Assembly (NCBI GenBank): GCA_004794785.1
Contig: SJOL01008692.1
Coordinates: forward strand, 283,136 to 347,135
DNA: 64,000 bases
Direction: 5' to 3'
Origin: Opisthorchis felineus
Lineage: Eukaryota; Platyhelminthes; Trematoda; Opisthorchiida; Opisthorchiidae
Shown here: positions 46,766 through 58,395 of the stretch, in pieces
How the letters are laid out: each line of letters begins with the position of its first letter
Numbering within the stretch: position 1 is the first letter of the stretch
Made by a program: the position numbers and the translations under genes
Notes under the pieces: model-generated
Databases searched by the model: none
Seen by the model: only the letters and a program-made list of their open reading frames with translations
Told to the model about the DNA's origin: nothing

Positions 46766-49202
46766 AACCAGAGTAGGACAGAAACCCCTTGAAGAAACCG
46801 AACGATGCTATCGACCTTGGCTGTGTTAGGAACAACGGCGAGCTAGATTCCAATATCAGAGCTGAAAGCAGTGCATGATGCAAGTAAGCCTAGCATAAAA
46901 GCACAGGCAATTTTTAAAGCCACACGATTTCTAAGGTCGGACAAACTGAACTACGACTGGCTCACTTGGTCTGGTCAGGTTAAGTTCTGATATTTCGTGT
47001 CATGTGCAGTTGTTTTCTCAAGTGACGAAACGAAATTCAAGATGGAAAGACCGGACACAAGACAACATGGGCCTGATGCCCACAAGGAGGAAATCAGTTC
47101 TAGCCTGAAAACATCTAGTCAGCAGGTTACGGCGTATTCAAACCCTGTAACACAGGCAACTGAAAAATACTGGCTTGGGTTCACTTCACTGATATGTTCA
47201 TCTGCAGGTTGTGAAGGTTCCCGTTGCTTTATAGTTGACGGAAAGATTTGATCGATTGACAGCTAACCACTTCACACTACACTGTATTAAGAGTCGCTTT
47301 ATCCAGCTGGTCTAGTTACTTTTAAATTGAGGCTACAGTGCCGACCAACATGCTCCACGTTTGTACTTTCAAAATGAGTCGAGATGTGAAGTAAGCAGAG
47401 AACCAATCATAAAATCTTTTAACTGGGGGCTTCTATGACCTGAAACTCTATTTAGGAGCATTTGTTTCTCCGTTTTTCTTGTAAGCACGTATTCCTCTTC
47501 TCTAAAAGAAGTCAGGTTGGCTGTATACAAACAGACGTCCACTGCTGGCCTATAATTCTATCGGCTAGGGCATCTAAACCGCTTTTTCTGAACATGAAAC
47601 ATATGCTTCAAGGTTTCTTCTTTAGGACTGAGTTTGCGCCTCGAAGGAAGAACTTTCTTCACTCCTGCATGTTGCACCCGTTTGTTTTGCAAACTTCAAA
47701 AGGTCTGAAAATGTTGACCGGTACCACAGAATGAAAATAACAAACAAGCAGCTTGCCTAAACAATCACTTGCGGTCAATCGACTGGGTGCTTCCTGTGCC
47801 ACGGGTTTAAAAAAGATGCGGTCATTTTTGTCCCTGCTAAACCAGTCATTCACTAGTTAAAAACCTAATGTATTTTCGTGCACCTACACACCGATGTCCG
47901 GAAGAAGAATTTTCTGGCACTTTTAGCCATCTCATTTGTAAATTAAAAATGGTTTTTATGATCAGCAATTATGCAGTTATAATCCATCCATGACGGCATG
48001 GCTATCTCCGGCAAATGAAATTCGGTGGCACCTCCTCAAGTTTTGAGCTTTGTTTGGCTGAGGTGGCAGCTTAAGTTTGCTACAGCTGAATGACAGTGCT
48101 TTTTCTCCGATTTTTTTGGGTGTCTTTTTACATACTCCAGGATCCTATATTCCATGAAACTCCATTTCATCAAACTGTTGGCTGGCGGACTGAGACTTTA
48201 CGTAGAAATTGGCATGAGCTTCTTCTTCAGGTGTGTGAAAATACTAAACATCTGATTGGGGACTGTGATCTGTTTTTGCTAAAGACTTTGCACAGGCAGG
48301 TTGACAAAATGGCCTTTGGATGTCAATGCAGTTTGATAAATTTCCTGCAGTGATGCTTGATAGGTCCTGTTTTGCTTTGGTTTGCAGATTGATTGTAATG
48401 AGTGTGGATTATCGGAGTCGGCTAGGCCGCTGAACTCTGAGACTTTTCATCCACTTGGGGATGTAACACATTTTTTCGATACTTTAAGTACAGTGGTTAT
48501 TGGAGCCTTGAAGTAGATTGACATAATCTCATTGGATAAGCTGAAAGCTTACATAAAGAGCAGTTTTACAAATGATCAGGTTTTGGTTAAAGAGTATCAC
48601 GGCTAACACCACTGTACACGTCAAACCGAGATGAATACTCAGTCCTCTGGGATACATGCAGCACATGTCCACATTCTCAAAACTTCCGGATAAGGGCTTC
48701 AGCGCTATTAAGTGCTGGACAACAAGAGAACATCCGATAAGCGATCATAGACTGTTGATCAAGTCATGGCTGCTATCCTTATGAACAATGATGCGAGTAG
48801 CCAAAACAGTAGCCTGATTAGCGAGACGAGGTCAGCATCCGAACCTTAAGTTATCGTAGCTTGCTGGTCACCAATATAGGTGTATGCTAAGGGCTATAAC
48901 AGTGCATTATTCTGGAGGTTTTTTTAAATCATAGACCAAACTGCCAACTACACCATTTTAAACCATGAACCGATAGTTTACTGAGTTGATCTTTGTCTCC
49001 AGGAAAATGGTTCCGCATTAGGAAATTTTCGCCCTTCGCTGAATTAAGTTGATTTGTTCTGGAACGTCACATTTGTTGGTAGTTTCAATTCAACCTCATT
49101 ATTAAACGCTTGAGAACATGCAAACCCAGGACACTACTGACTAACATTTTTCTTTAAGTAAGCCGTTTTCAAAATATCGTGGAACTAAGTTTCACAACCA
49201 TA
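46766..49202. other. Unassigned stretch
   Basis: Nothing recognised. Confidence 0.4.
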
Positions 49203-49281
49203 CTGATACGATACGTGGTTGTGCCTCGGCTTGAGTACTTAGACTGCACCTGTCAGTCGTCCCATGTGTGGCATCACATTT
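49203..49281 (+). pseudogene. Possible reverse transcriptase C-terminal scrap
   Basis: One frame reads IRYVVVPRLEYLDCTCQSS, which resembles the VRPxLEYC motif near the end of jockey/CR1-type reverse transcriptases. Only about 26 residues can be read before a stop, and no upstream RT motif was found. Chance similarity is possible. Confidence 0.25.
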
Positions 49282-49689
49282 AGATTTTTTTGAATGGGAG
49301 CGCAAATCCACTATAGGTAGAAAAGTTAACCAGTGCTAGCTTACATCAGGATCGGAGCCATTGCAGTACAGTTTCACATGTGCAGTTTCCTAGTAGCACA
49401 GTCAAGTGCTCATAAAGACGATCAAGCTACTTACTGTTGTAGCTAAGGGAAGTGATGATCGCGCCGTCAGATCTACATCGCAGCAGCCGAGTTACCACGT
49501 CTGGTGACCAATACGGAGTCGTTAAATAGACTGGCTTCACTAGGAGTTGCGGGGACCTGTTTAATAATGAAACTGAATTGGTTAGCTGGTAATCGGTATA
49601 TGGGTTTGTGTCATAAGGTAGCATAACTCCCTGGCTTACATCCGCGTCGTGGAAGTCTGCTATTAGCTCAATGGCCACTTACTCAGCTA

Positions 49690-49850
49690 GTACAAGTCAC
49701 GTGAGTAGTTCTAACACCACAACCACCAACTCACCGCTACGCACCACTACGCTCCCCAATAACGCACTGATGATGTCACCTCGATTGGTGACGAAACGTT
49801 TGCAATCAAATTGCCCAGCTTAGCAAACAAGCCAACGACCAGTTCTAACA
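49690..49850 (+). repeat. PLE-type terminal region with hammerhead-like core
   Basis: The sequence carries CAACTCACCGCTACGCACCA, the ribozyme-like core, and CAATCAAATTGCCCAGC with TTAGCAAACAAGCC. It aligns over about 120 bp with 30085-30205. The order CTGATGA, hairpin, GACGAAACGTTTGCAA is a hallmark that I associate with PLE ends in flukes. No PLE coding sequence adjoins it. Confidence 0.5.
49761..49800 (+). ncRNA. Hammerhead-like core, PLE type
   Basis: CTGATGA (49767-49773) is followed by one unpaired T, a perfect six-pair hairpin GTCACC/GGTGAC with loop TCGATT, and GAAA (49793-49796). The order and the core boxes fit a hammerhead. I cannot find a clear stem III, cleavage triplet or stem I, and the extra T between CTGATGA and stem II is unusual. 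Confidence 0.5.
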
Positions 49851-51429
49851 CCGCTTTTTAAATATTGTACTGAGTGCACATCTACCTACCAAGGTTCGTT
49901 TCATGTCTGCTGTTTCTGTCTGGCTACTTCAGATGTGTCTGAAGTAGTCAGGATTCGCTCACACTACCGGAGGCTGCGCACTCATAAAGCATTCGTACGC
50001 CTAGTGAGTCTTCCATGACCTGATCACGTGACCGCTGTCCGGTCAGGCCAGTTGATCGTGACATAAATAATTTTCACATTTCTACCCGCAGTCCCCACTC
50101 TATCTTCGCTTAACTTGTATGAATCTCTTGCTTTTAGTTTTGTAATTCCTCGGTCTGTATTGGTCAGAAGACGAGATCACGAAAACAGAAATTTTCGTCA
50201 ACTTGTTTTCTAAATTTTACAGGGAATTGTGTACATACGGCCATTATATGCGACATCTACGGCAATCCTTTTATTAGCAGGGTCGTGAAAACAAAACGAT
50301 ACGGGTGCTCATTGATTGGTTTGGCCAGGCAGCAAATAGATATGACCACAAGGGCGAGGGTCTCTGATATATTTTCACAAAATTCATAGGTCTTCCTCTC
50401 TCTCTCCCGTATCAGATATGTGTGGATAACACTTGTTTCGTGCCTTTCATTCAATGTATACATAAACAGATTTGATGTAGCCTCACCCATCATCCTCATT
50501 TGCATCCAGACATTTTGACTTTAGTTTTCGGAAAAACCTATTGAAAATCTATTGATCTTGTTCAAAAGTTCTTCATCGCATGTGTTCTTCTTCACTAAAT
50601 TGCTGTCATATCTTTCAATGTTGTCAATACGGGAGACGGAGAAGTTGGATATTCTGAGTGTGGGCCTAAGCACACACAAACGAAAAGTCAGAGTCTGTGA
50701 ACGGAACTCGAGCCCGCTACCAAGTGCTGGCTGAGCCATTGTGGATGTCCCCACCCAGAGTCGAATATGTAAACCTGGTTTCCACATAAATGTATCTCGG
50801 CACCAACGGCCACTCCTGGAACAAACCAGAGATTGATATCGCCGATAAACACAAAGAGTATTGATTTGGGAGAGATGGGACGTCTTGAATATGGACTGGT
50901 TGCCTAAGGACCATATAGACTATCCTTTCGTTAGCAGCACGTGTACCTGGGTCCAGAAATAAGTATAGCCTAATTTTACTGCCCAAACAGTAACTGATAA
51001 GCAGCATGCCCAACCATGCTTTTTGTCCAACATCTAATTAATACCTTAGGTGATGGATGCTACTTCTCCCCAAGTTCTAAGACGGACTAGCACTTTTCTC
51101 GTTGGGATTACCTTTTCCAAAATTAGAAACTGTGTTCACATCTGAAAAAATCTGCATACTTAAGATTTTCCAACTGGATGGAATGAAGTCATTTTTGACT
51201 AAGTATAAATGAAGCTGTGTAATGTAACTAGGTGTATCTGGAAGTGTTGATGTCAAGATGCCATTGAATCTGCTTGCTCACAGCTGTATTACAGAGAGGG
51301 GATCTCCAGACTTGAACATTTTTTCGGGAGAAGATGCCAGAGGTGGTGCTTTGCACTATGTAAAATCTCATTTGGGAGCACCTCCATCTAGTAAACAATT
51401 ATGAAGATGTGATATACACCTCTCACTCT
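49851..51429. other. Unassigned stretch
   Basis: Nothing recognised. Confidence 0.4.
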
Positions 51430-51433
51430 AATA

Positions 51434-51478
<45 letters not shown>

Positions 51479-51485
51479 TAATAAA
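51430..51485. repeat. (TAA)n microsatellite
   Basis: About 18 TAA units with two single-unit interruptions. On the minus strand it produces a poly-tyrosine frame that is an artefact. Confidence 0.95.
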
Positions 51486-52023
51486 CAGGCCACCAAAAAG
51501 GTTGACGCAAGAGAGGAATTCACAACCAGAGTCCACTACGTCATTGATACAGCCAGATAGTTCTAGATGTATGTCCAAAGAGTTTGTCATAAGCACAGCT
51601 GATACACCCACCAGAATGATGAACTGTTTTTGACATGAGGTAACTTGGCTGGGACACTGGCATTGGCTAGGCCAGCAATTCATGGCTGAAATGTGGACTA
51701 AAGGTCACATACATACTTTGGGGATGTCAGTATTTCTCGGGCTCTACATAATCATCGTTGTTTTCACCGCCATACGTATTTGTGATCGCTCATCGTGTTT
51801 ACCGGTTCCCATTCAGGTTCATCTAGATGAGATTACCCCTGTTTTTGCCACCTGTTGCGCCAGCGTGTGAAGCAAAAGTATGCCCGAATGTTGATCAGTC
51901 ACAGGATTTGCCTCCGATTAAATGAAATTTTTATCTCAGTTTAATGAAAACCGGTGAGAAAAACCAAGGTACAACAAAAAGTAAATACAACAGGACAGAA
52001 AACATGCGATAAGTTTATTATTG

Positions 52024-52749
52024 GTCATCCTTCCACAAGGAAGCATCCCCATCGCGAAAAGTCATAGATGTCTCCTAGACGGAGGTAGAGAGTCGTCTGC
52101 GGTATTAACGCCGCAACCGCTAGATCGACTGCAAAAAATAGTTCAAGAGCAAGAAAGTATTCATTACGGCCGAGAAGAGAGTAGTATAATTACGGGTTTC
52201 CAAAAAGTGAACACCCGCACAATGACATTAGGAAAACCCTGAAGAAAGAGAAAACACCGTGGCAACCGGAACCGTAGCGGACAGCCCTTCGCCGTGGCAA
52301 GAAAGCATATTAGCTCAAAGCAAGGCTATCACAAGCAAAATTGACCAAGTATTCGACAAATCGGCCGATTTATAAGGGAAATTAATTTGAAGTCCACACA
52401 TCAAAATCGGTGAACCCATGGCAAGCAATGCTGTGTATCGGATTGACCGCATCAAGTTTGACGAATACCAGTTTCGGAAAACAATAGATGAAGACAGTCC
52501 ACAAGCTTAAAAAACGATGTGCAGATATCAGGAAATCAAGACGAAGAAATGATGTTTGCATGTGAGAAGACAGAACAAGTAAGGAAATTCCCAGGACAAT
52601 TATACTCCTCGATAAATATTGCCATTCTTATCAATCAGTTGATTTGTCCGAGTGACTGGTGCCGGCAAGCGAACAGCAATTTAATCAGTATCATTTGCAG
52701 AAACGGACTCCAAGACCAACTGATTAACACACTGGGTCTACCACGGTGA
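52024..52749 (+). pseudogene. Possible gag-like remnant, frame-shifted
   Basis: A set of adjoining frames is rich in charged residues: QPLDRLQKIVQEQESIHYG (52024-52242), then KAITSKIDQVFDKSADL, then RIDRIKFDEYQFRKTIDE, then a last frame at 52519-52749 ending in CRNGLQDQLINTLGLPR. The last phrase resembles the FxxGLxDxxI helix of retrotransposon gag capsids. No protease, RT or long terminal repeat was found nearby. It may equally be non-coding. Confidence 0.2.
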
Positions 52750-55700
52750 TAGGTAAATAATGCTCATAGTGGAGAAGCAAATGATCCTTGTCAAAAAATC
52801 ATCCTGAAGAAACCTCATGCAAGAGACCAAAAAGTATACTTAAGTAGATGGCGATTGGTGGGATAAGGTAAGATTCTATATAACTTTACGCACACTAAGC
52901 ATTAACACACGACCGATATCAACTCAACTGTTGATAACACTGCCAGTTACTACATTAGCGATGAAATCTATCCTCCGCCTCACAAGGCTACCGGTATGTC
53001 CTGTTGATGAGTTGGGAAAATTGGTGTTTTTTGATTTCATCTACCTAGGATTTTAAAATGTGTCCTTCCTCCTTTCTGATCGGTAGTTAAATAACAAAAA
53101 TTTATCCTCTTAGAATGCCAGATCTTTCGTGAAAGCATCCTTTTACGACAAGTCGTTTAGCTTATTGATATAAGCCATGAATTAACGCGCGGTCACTCTC
53201 TTTATTGTGACCAGCCAGTGATTCCACCCGTGAGAACACAACATCCCCTCCACAGCGATGTTAATATAATTGTTGTGTCGATTTTGTCATCGAAGTTACA
53301 TCGAAGTTACCATAATCCCCAATTTGGTCGTACAATCACTCAGCTAAAGTGTGCATTGAACGCAATCGAACTGAGTTATTCATTAAGCTCAGTGATACAA
53401 TTTATTATCAATCTGAATAATAGGTAAAACGGAAAAGTAAGCTGAGCAGGGTGTGCCTTGCACATGACATGTGTAATGCAGTTAGACTCCATGCAGATGT
53501 TCGGTGAGGACACCTCTCACTAGGTAGTCTCGAAATAACTCAACAGTAGTGCATGAAACTACTGACTGGAATGTCTGCGTTTACAACCGATTGCTGTAGT
53601 TTAGACCAGGCTAACGTTAAAGTATCTCCATCGTCGTGTTCCCTTTTAATTGCACCACAGCTAAAACCACAAGGGCGCTGCGGCCGAGCTATTATTTTAT
53701 TTATCATATAGACTAATCGTTGTACACTTGCTAATTACTGTCCCCAACCCGAGTGAAAAAAGATGAAAGCAATATGAAGAAACAATATGGTGTGATACCA
53801 AGTGATGGAAGTTTAATTTAGATCGTCAATGTGAGTGGCTGTGCTAGTGAAGTGATCCGGAGAACATACTACTCTCCTTCAGGGTGGCTACTTGTGAGAA
53901 AATCGAAAAAAGCACATGAGATATCTTTTAAGCAAAGGAATCCGTGTTCCTGAGCTGGAAAAATGGGTGCGAAATTTCAGGGCAGAATCGGACAGTATTA
54001 TCCGGACCGAGGGGTTTTAGATCGTCATGGTGCAGGAAAGACGAACAAGCGGTACTCGTAGTGACTTGTAACAGGCGAAATTGAGAGGACGCTGGAGGAT
54101 AAGGCGGTACAACAAACCAAAGAGGTCGTCAGATGTTTCATTTGGCAGGGATATGAAAGCACGATGCCCGTCAAAGATGGACAAAGCACGGGTGAACAAA
54201 ATTAGCAAGTGACGGCTTTCGCCAGGTCCTGAAATGAGCCAAATGAGGCTGCAGTATTGTATAATTTGTCGGCCTATTGGCTAAGAAACATATGTTGTGC
54301 CTTTTCAAATGTGTCCCTGCAGAAGTTTTGGAAAGCTCATATTCGGAATGATCGAATGGTTGGCTTCCAAGAAAACGATTAATCTAGTAACAAAGGTGAC
54401 TGGACTATTCCAGGAGTTTCGAGCAACGTACGTTGCACTGGGGCGTACTATCAATACTACTGGAGGCAACCTGGGACTGGTCGTTTGGGTTAGCACGGTT
54501 TTATGGACATGAGACAATAATTTAGCTTACCGATTTTCAGAAAGACATATTGAAGGGAATGGTGGATGTGAGGATGAAACGGAACGGGAACAAGCAATTA
54601 GACAATGATCTGAAGAGCCAAATGGGGTTGATGGAGTTAGTAAAACATGTCGAGGGATGTTTCGTAAAGACAAATCTGAGGTTTGTTGAGGTGTTGTATC
54701 CGGAATGCAAGTGGTTAAATACAAAATCCAGGATCAGCAAGTAGAAAGAAAAAACAACTCTACCGAAAAGCCCTGTCTGACTAACTGTAGAGAAGAGAGA
54801 CGTTCAGACTTGTGGACGCTTAAGCCTCCGGGGATGTGTTTGTTGCGAGGAGGCTCCAAAGTCAAGGTCGATGTGCGATTGTCGTTGAGAAGAGAGGACA
54901 CCTGACACACAATACTACCGTTTGGTGGGCAGAATAAACAGAATTTAAGCCAAAAATACTGAAAAGTCTAGGCGCCAGTATCAGTCAACAAAAGGTTGAG
55001 GGCGATGAATTGGTACAGGCATAGTGTCTGCCATTAAAACGGGATCATGGAGTTCGGGAATTGCAAGGCCGGCACCACTGAAAACCTGACTGTCTGGTAA
55101 CGGGGAGATGAAGGGTAAGTTAACTGACATAGAGTGGTGGACGGAATCAGGGATCTTCTTCCAGTCGTGGATGTTGCAAAATGTGTATAGGAAGCTTGCA
55201 ACAGTGGACCCATTTATTCATGCGGTGTCGTAAGTGATTGTGTCTGATTTAAAGACCAATAAAGGAGCTTCAATTGGTCTCGCTTGGGCTCAGCAGTGGT
55301 AACAGCGTGTACGTTGTTTACTACCTGCGTAAGGTGGTAACCAGGTGGTTATAACCAGGACTTGTCTGTAGGAACCATTGTGCGAAGGTTCGCAGCTCTG
55401 GCATCAAACGTAACAACGGCTATTCGAAAGGACCCATTACTACATGAAAACACTTAGACGTACCTTTATGTCACGCATCTTTGACTGGAGAATTTGGCTG
55501 ATTTGACCTCATAACAGTATTTTGCGCAGCGGCGAGTAATAACTATGGGAAGTTGCACCATACACCGCATCTTTCGTTGTTTTTGACGGTAGCGGTCGCA
55601 AAATCAATAAACCAGCTGACATTTTAAACAAATCATGGGTTGCGCGAAAATACTGTCTTCTGTTGTCCCAATACAGAAAATAAAAACGGACTTTTGATAA

Positions 55701-55837
55701 CATAAACTACATAAACTATACGCACCGAGGTGACATGGGACCACCTCGGTACCGTGTTATTGTGTCTGGACACGCAATGCGTTATAAACAGAATTCATGC
55801 TTTTGACGAAATACACTTATTTCCAATGTATGTTTTC
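52750..55837. other. Unassigned stretch
   Basis: Nothing recognised. 54.0-55.4 kb is purine-rich on the plus strand, but the frames are not convincing. Confidence 0.4.
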
Positions 55838-55872
55838 AGCAATCTTGTGAGTAGTGTGTTGCGTCGAGAAGT
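55838..55872 (+). repeat. Retrozyme-like end-block fragment
   Basis: TTTTCAGCAATCTTGTGAGT with AGTGTGTTGC matches the unit end block, like 41590-41632. The ribozyme is not present. Confidence 0.5.
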
Positions 55873-57570
55873 CGAATCTCTTCTGGAAGGAGCTTTTGAA
55901 AGACACGTCTTGATGGCATTTAGATCGAATAGACTGATTATCTTGTTTGTGATGATGAAAAGAAAAACACCACATAATACAAAAAAGTTAACTGTCAGAT
56001 TATTTTGGGTGCCAAGTAAATTAACTTTCAGCTAGTGTCTGCGTAGTTATCTATGAGGACGGAATATCATTCGGTGATCTCCAATTTGCTCACAAACTTT
56101 TGACACCTTTAACAATCGATAGGAAACGCTGTGCCGCGGAAATCAACCCAAAAGGATACTAAGCGATATCTTTTCTTTGGATTTCACACCCATGACATTA
56201 ACTCGAGAGGGGAGATGATAATACAGCTAAGTAGGTTTTCACTCCTTTCTTATAACCAGTTTCCTTCGAAGCATTAAGCCTCAAGGTCTTTTTGGTGACA
56301 GTTCTAGAAATCAGAGTGCATTCACTTTGAGACTAACAACAGTTCTTATTGGGTTCATCCCGCTATCGAACTAAAAAAATAAACTGTACATATTACTGAC
56401 GTATAAGCACTGGCACCACCGTCCAAGAAATCTGCTTCTATGTCGGAAATGAAGTGTGAAGTAACCAAGTAGTTATTTTGAATATCCCCCAGAAGGTTTT
56501 ACCTATTGATTTCCAGTTAACACCAACAGTGAATGTTGCTCTGCAGCAAAGGCCGATAAACTCCTATGGGTGGAATAAAATCTAATGCTATAGCTCAAAA
56601 ACAACAAGAGAAGTTCGCTGCAGCAGTTTAATCCATGTGACCTATCGGAACTTTATAACTGCCCGTCTCACCTGAATTGGGGGAGAACAATTCGCAAATG
56701 TTTTTCTACGCACCGCATGCAGTTATCCACAGTGGGCAGGTAGAGTGGTACGGCGTCTCCTTTAAACCGCGCACACTGAGAAAAAGGGACAATGAGGAAC
56801 CAATTCAGTCTTTTGAGGCTTAAGTAATACAAATATATGTGATGTTTTGTGGCGTATTTATAGCTCAGTTCTGAACTGGAGGCTGAAAAGGTCGCGATCG
56901 CACTGGCATTGAGGAACGTTTCCTCAGCACACTTATTCTTGTTCAGATTGGTGTTACTAACGAAACACCTCAACATCCGAGAGACTGCTCTAAAATAATT
57001 GAGCCTAATATGGAATTCATGCTAAACTGCACGAGTAAATCAGTGAAACCTAACGCCAGTCATTCCGCTTTACACACCAAACCTGGGATACAGTGGTATC
57101 TTATCGAGGAGAGGTGATCAACAATAACCACATCGGTAAAAAGTAATGGAAAATTCATTTGGACCTAAGGGGATTTTTGGGTATCCAAGGAAACCTAAAG
57201 CTTTGTTTGCATTTACTGAGCCAACTATTCCGTATATTTGCAACTCCCTGACTGACCGAATTAAGTGCAGCATAGCGGTCTTTCGTAGTAGCCACTAACT
57301 CCTCTGAGGTAGGTAAACACAAATCATGGGAAAAAAACACAGGATCAAGTGAAGTTTAACAGTGATGTGACGACGGAAATATAATTTATCGAAAATCTGG
57401 AACTCGTAAAGTCATCATATGGTGCTGTGTCATTGACACGTTCAGATGGTTGCAGCTTCTTGCTTATTGAGGACCGGGCTATCAGCCAAAACGTGTAACC
57501 TTCCTTCAAAATAGTCCCATCTGGAATCATTCGTGCCCATAAGATCATAAAAAAACGTAACATTGTACTG
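55873..57570. other. Unassigned stretch
   Basis: Nothing recognised. Confidence 0.4.
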
Positions 57571-57785
57571 GTTTGTACCAGTAAAAAAATCGTTCAGCTG
57601 TAACACCCTTTCGGTGCCTAGCTACCATGCCACCCAAAGGAAGTACGAGGGCTGGGATACTGCCAGGTTGCCCAGGCCTAGACAGGAGAAGTCGAGAGGC
57701 AGAGGTCGGGTTCGAACCACGGACCTTCCGGTCAGTAAATTCGCGCTCTAACCACTGAGCCATCTCGCCCCCCGTTTGTACCAGT
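57571..57785 (-). repeat. SINE-B insertion with 12 bp target-site duplication
   Basis: The element occupies 57583-57773 on the minus strand, from GGGGGGCGAGATGGCTCAGT to a run of seven T. The flanks GTTTGTACCAGT at 57571-57582 and 57774-57785 are identical, so the ends are exact. The tRNA-like head has A box TGGCTCAGTGG and B box GGTTCGAACCC. The 3' end is a T run, that is, a Pol III terminator, and not poly(A). Its minus-strand frame (starts [13 protein letters not shown]) is a familiar spurious fluke gene model. The perfect duplication suggests a young insertion. Confidence 0.9.
57708..57762 (-). promoter_or_regulatory. Pol III A and B boxes of SINE-B
   Basis: The A box (57752-57762) and B box (57708-57718) both match the consensus perfectly, with normal tRNA spacing, so this copy could still be transcribed. 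Confidence 0.85.
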
Positions 57786-58186
57786 TTGTACCAGTACCAG
57801 TATTCAGTTCAGGGGGGAAAACGAATGTGGAATTAAGATGTCTTAAGAAACGCGAACATCTCGCTTGCGCTTGCTCAGTTACTGTTACACCAATCCGCAA
57901 CACAGACATACCCGTTAACCTGGAAAGCGACGGAAGGAGTCATTCAGGTATTGCTTTTCAACTAGGAGATGCGTGCATATAAGCTTGCGTGTCCATTTAA
58001 CGCATCCATTGAGCATCCCGGTAACTAAGCAAGCGCCTCGGATTCTGAAGAAGGAATCACATTGTTACGCTCACGCGGGAAGTTTTCGTCCCTTAGGGCA
58101 CGTTAATTTATCGAGGGTAAAGAATGATCACTATCGACGAAGAAGCAGGTCAGAAAAAGATGAGTGAAACTTCCTTCTGAAAAAAT

Positions 58187-58395
58187 CGTCACTCGAGGAG
58201 CCGGTCAATACGTGACCACGTGATGCAGTTTTCGAGATTGAAGGATGATCGGTGCTATATTCTCTGTGGCTGAGAATTAATTACACTGCTGATCAGCCGT
58301 TCCTGACCAACCTTTGGCCGCCGGAAGCTTGCGGCTTCGAAACTCTCTGAGTTTCGTGAGATTCGCATATTATCAGCAACCCAAAACTGTTCAGG
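58187..58395 (+). repeat. SINE-A, full 5' end, decayed 3' end
   Basis: TCGTCACTCGAGGAGCCGGT, CACTGCTGATCAGCCG, the B box region CTTCGAAACTC and GAGTTTCGTGAGATTCGCA identify it. The ribozyme module is lost after GATTCGCAT (58358 on), and the A box is mutated. Confidence 0.7.

Noticed and set aside
51423..51683. Frame ending in a poly-tyrosine stretch
   Set aside because: The stretch is the (TAA)n microsatellite read on the minus strand.
57545..57763. Minus-strand frame beginning [20 protein letters not shown]
   Set aside because: It is the tRNA-like head and body of SINE-B in translation; this peptide recurs as a spurious gene model in fluke genomes.
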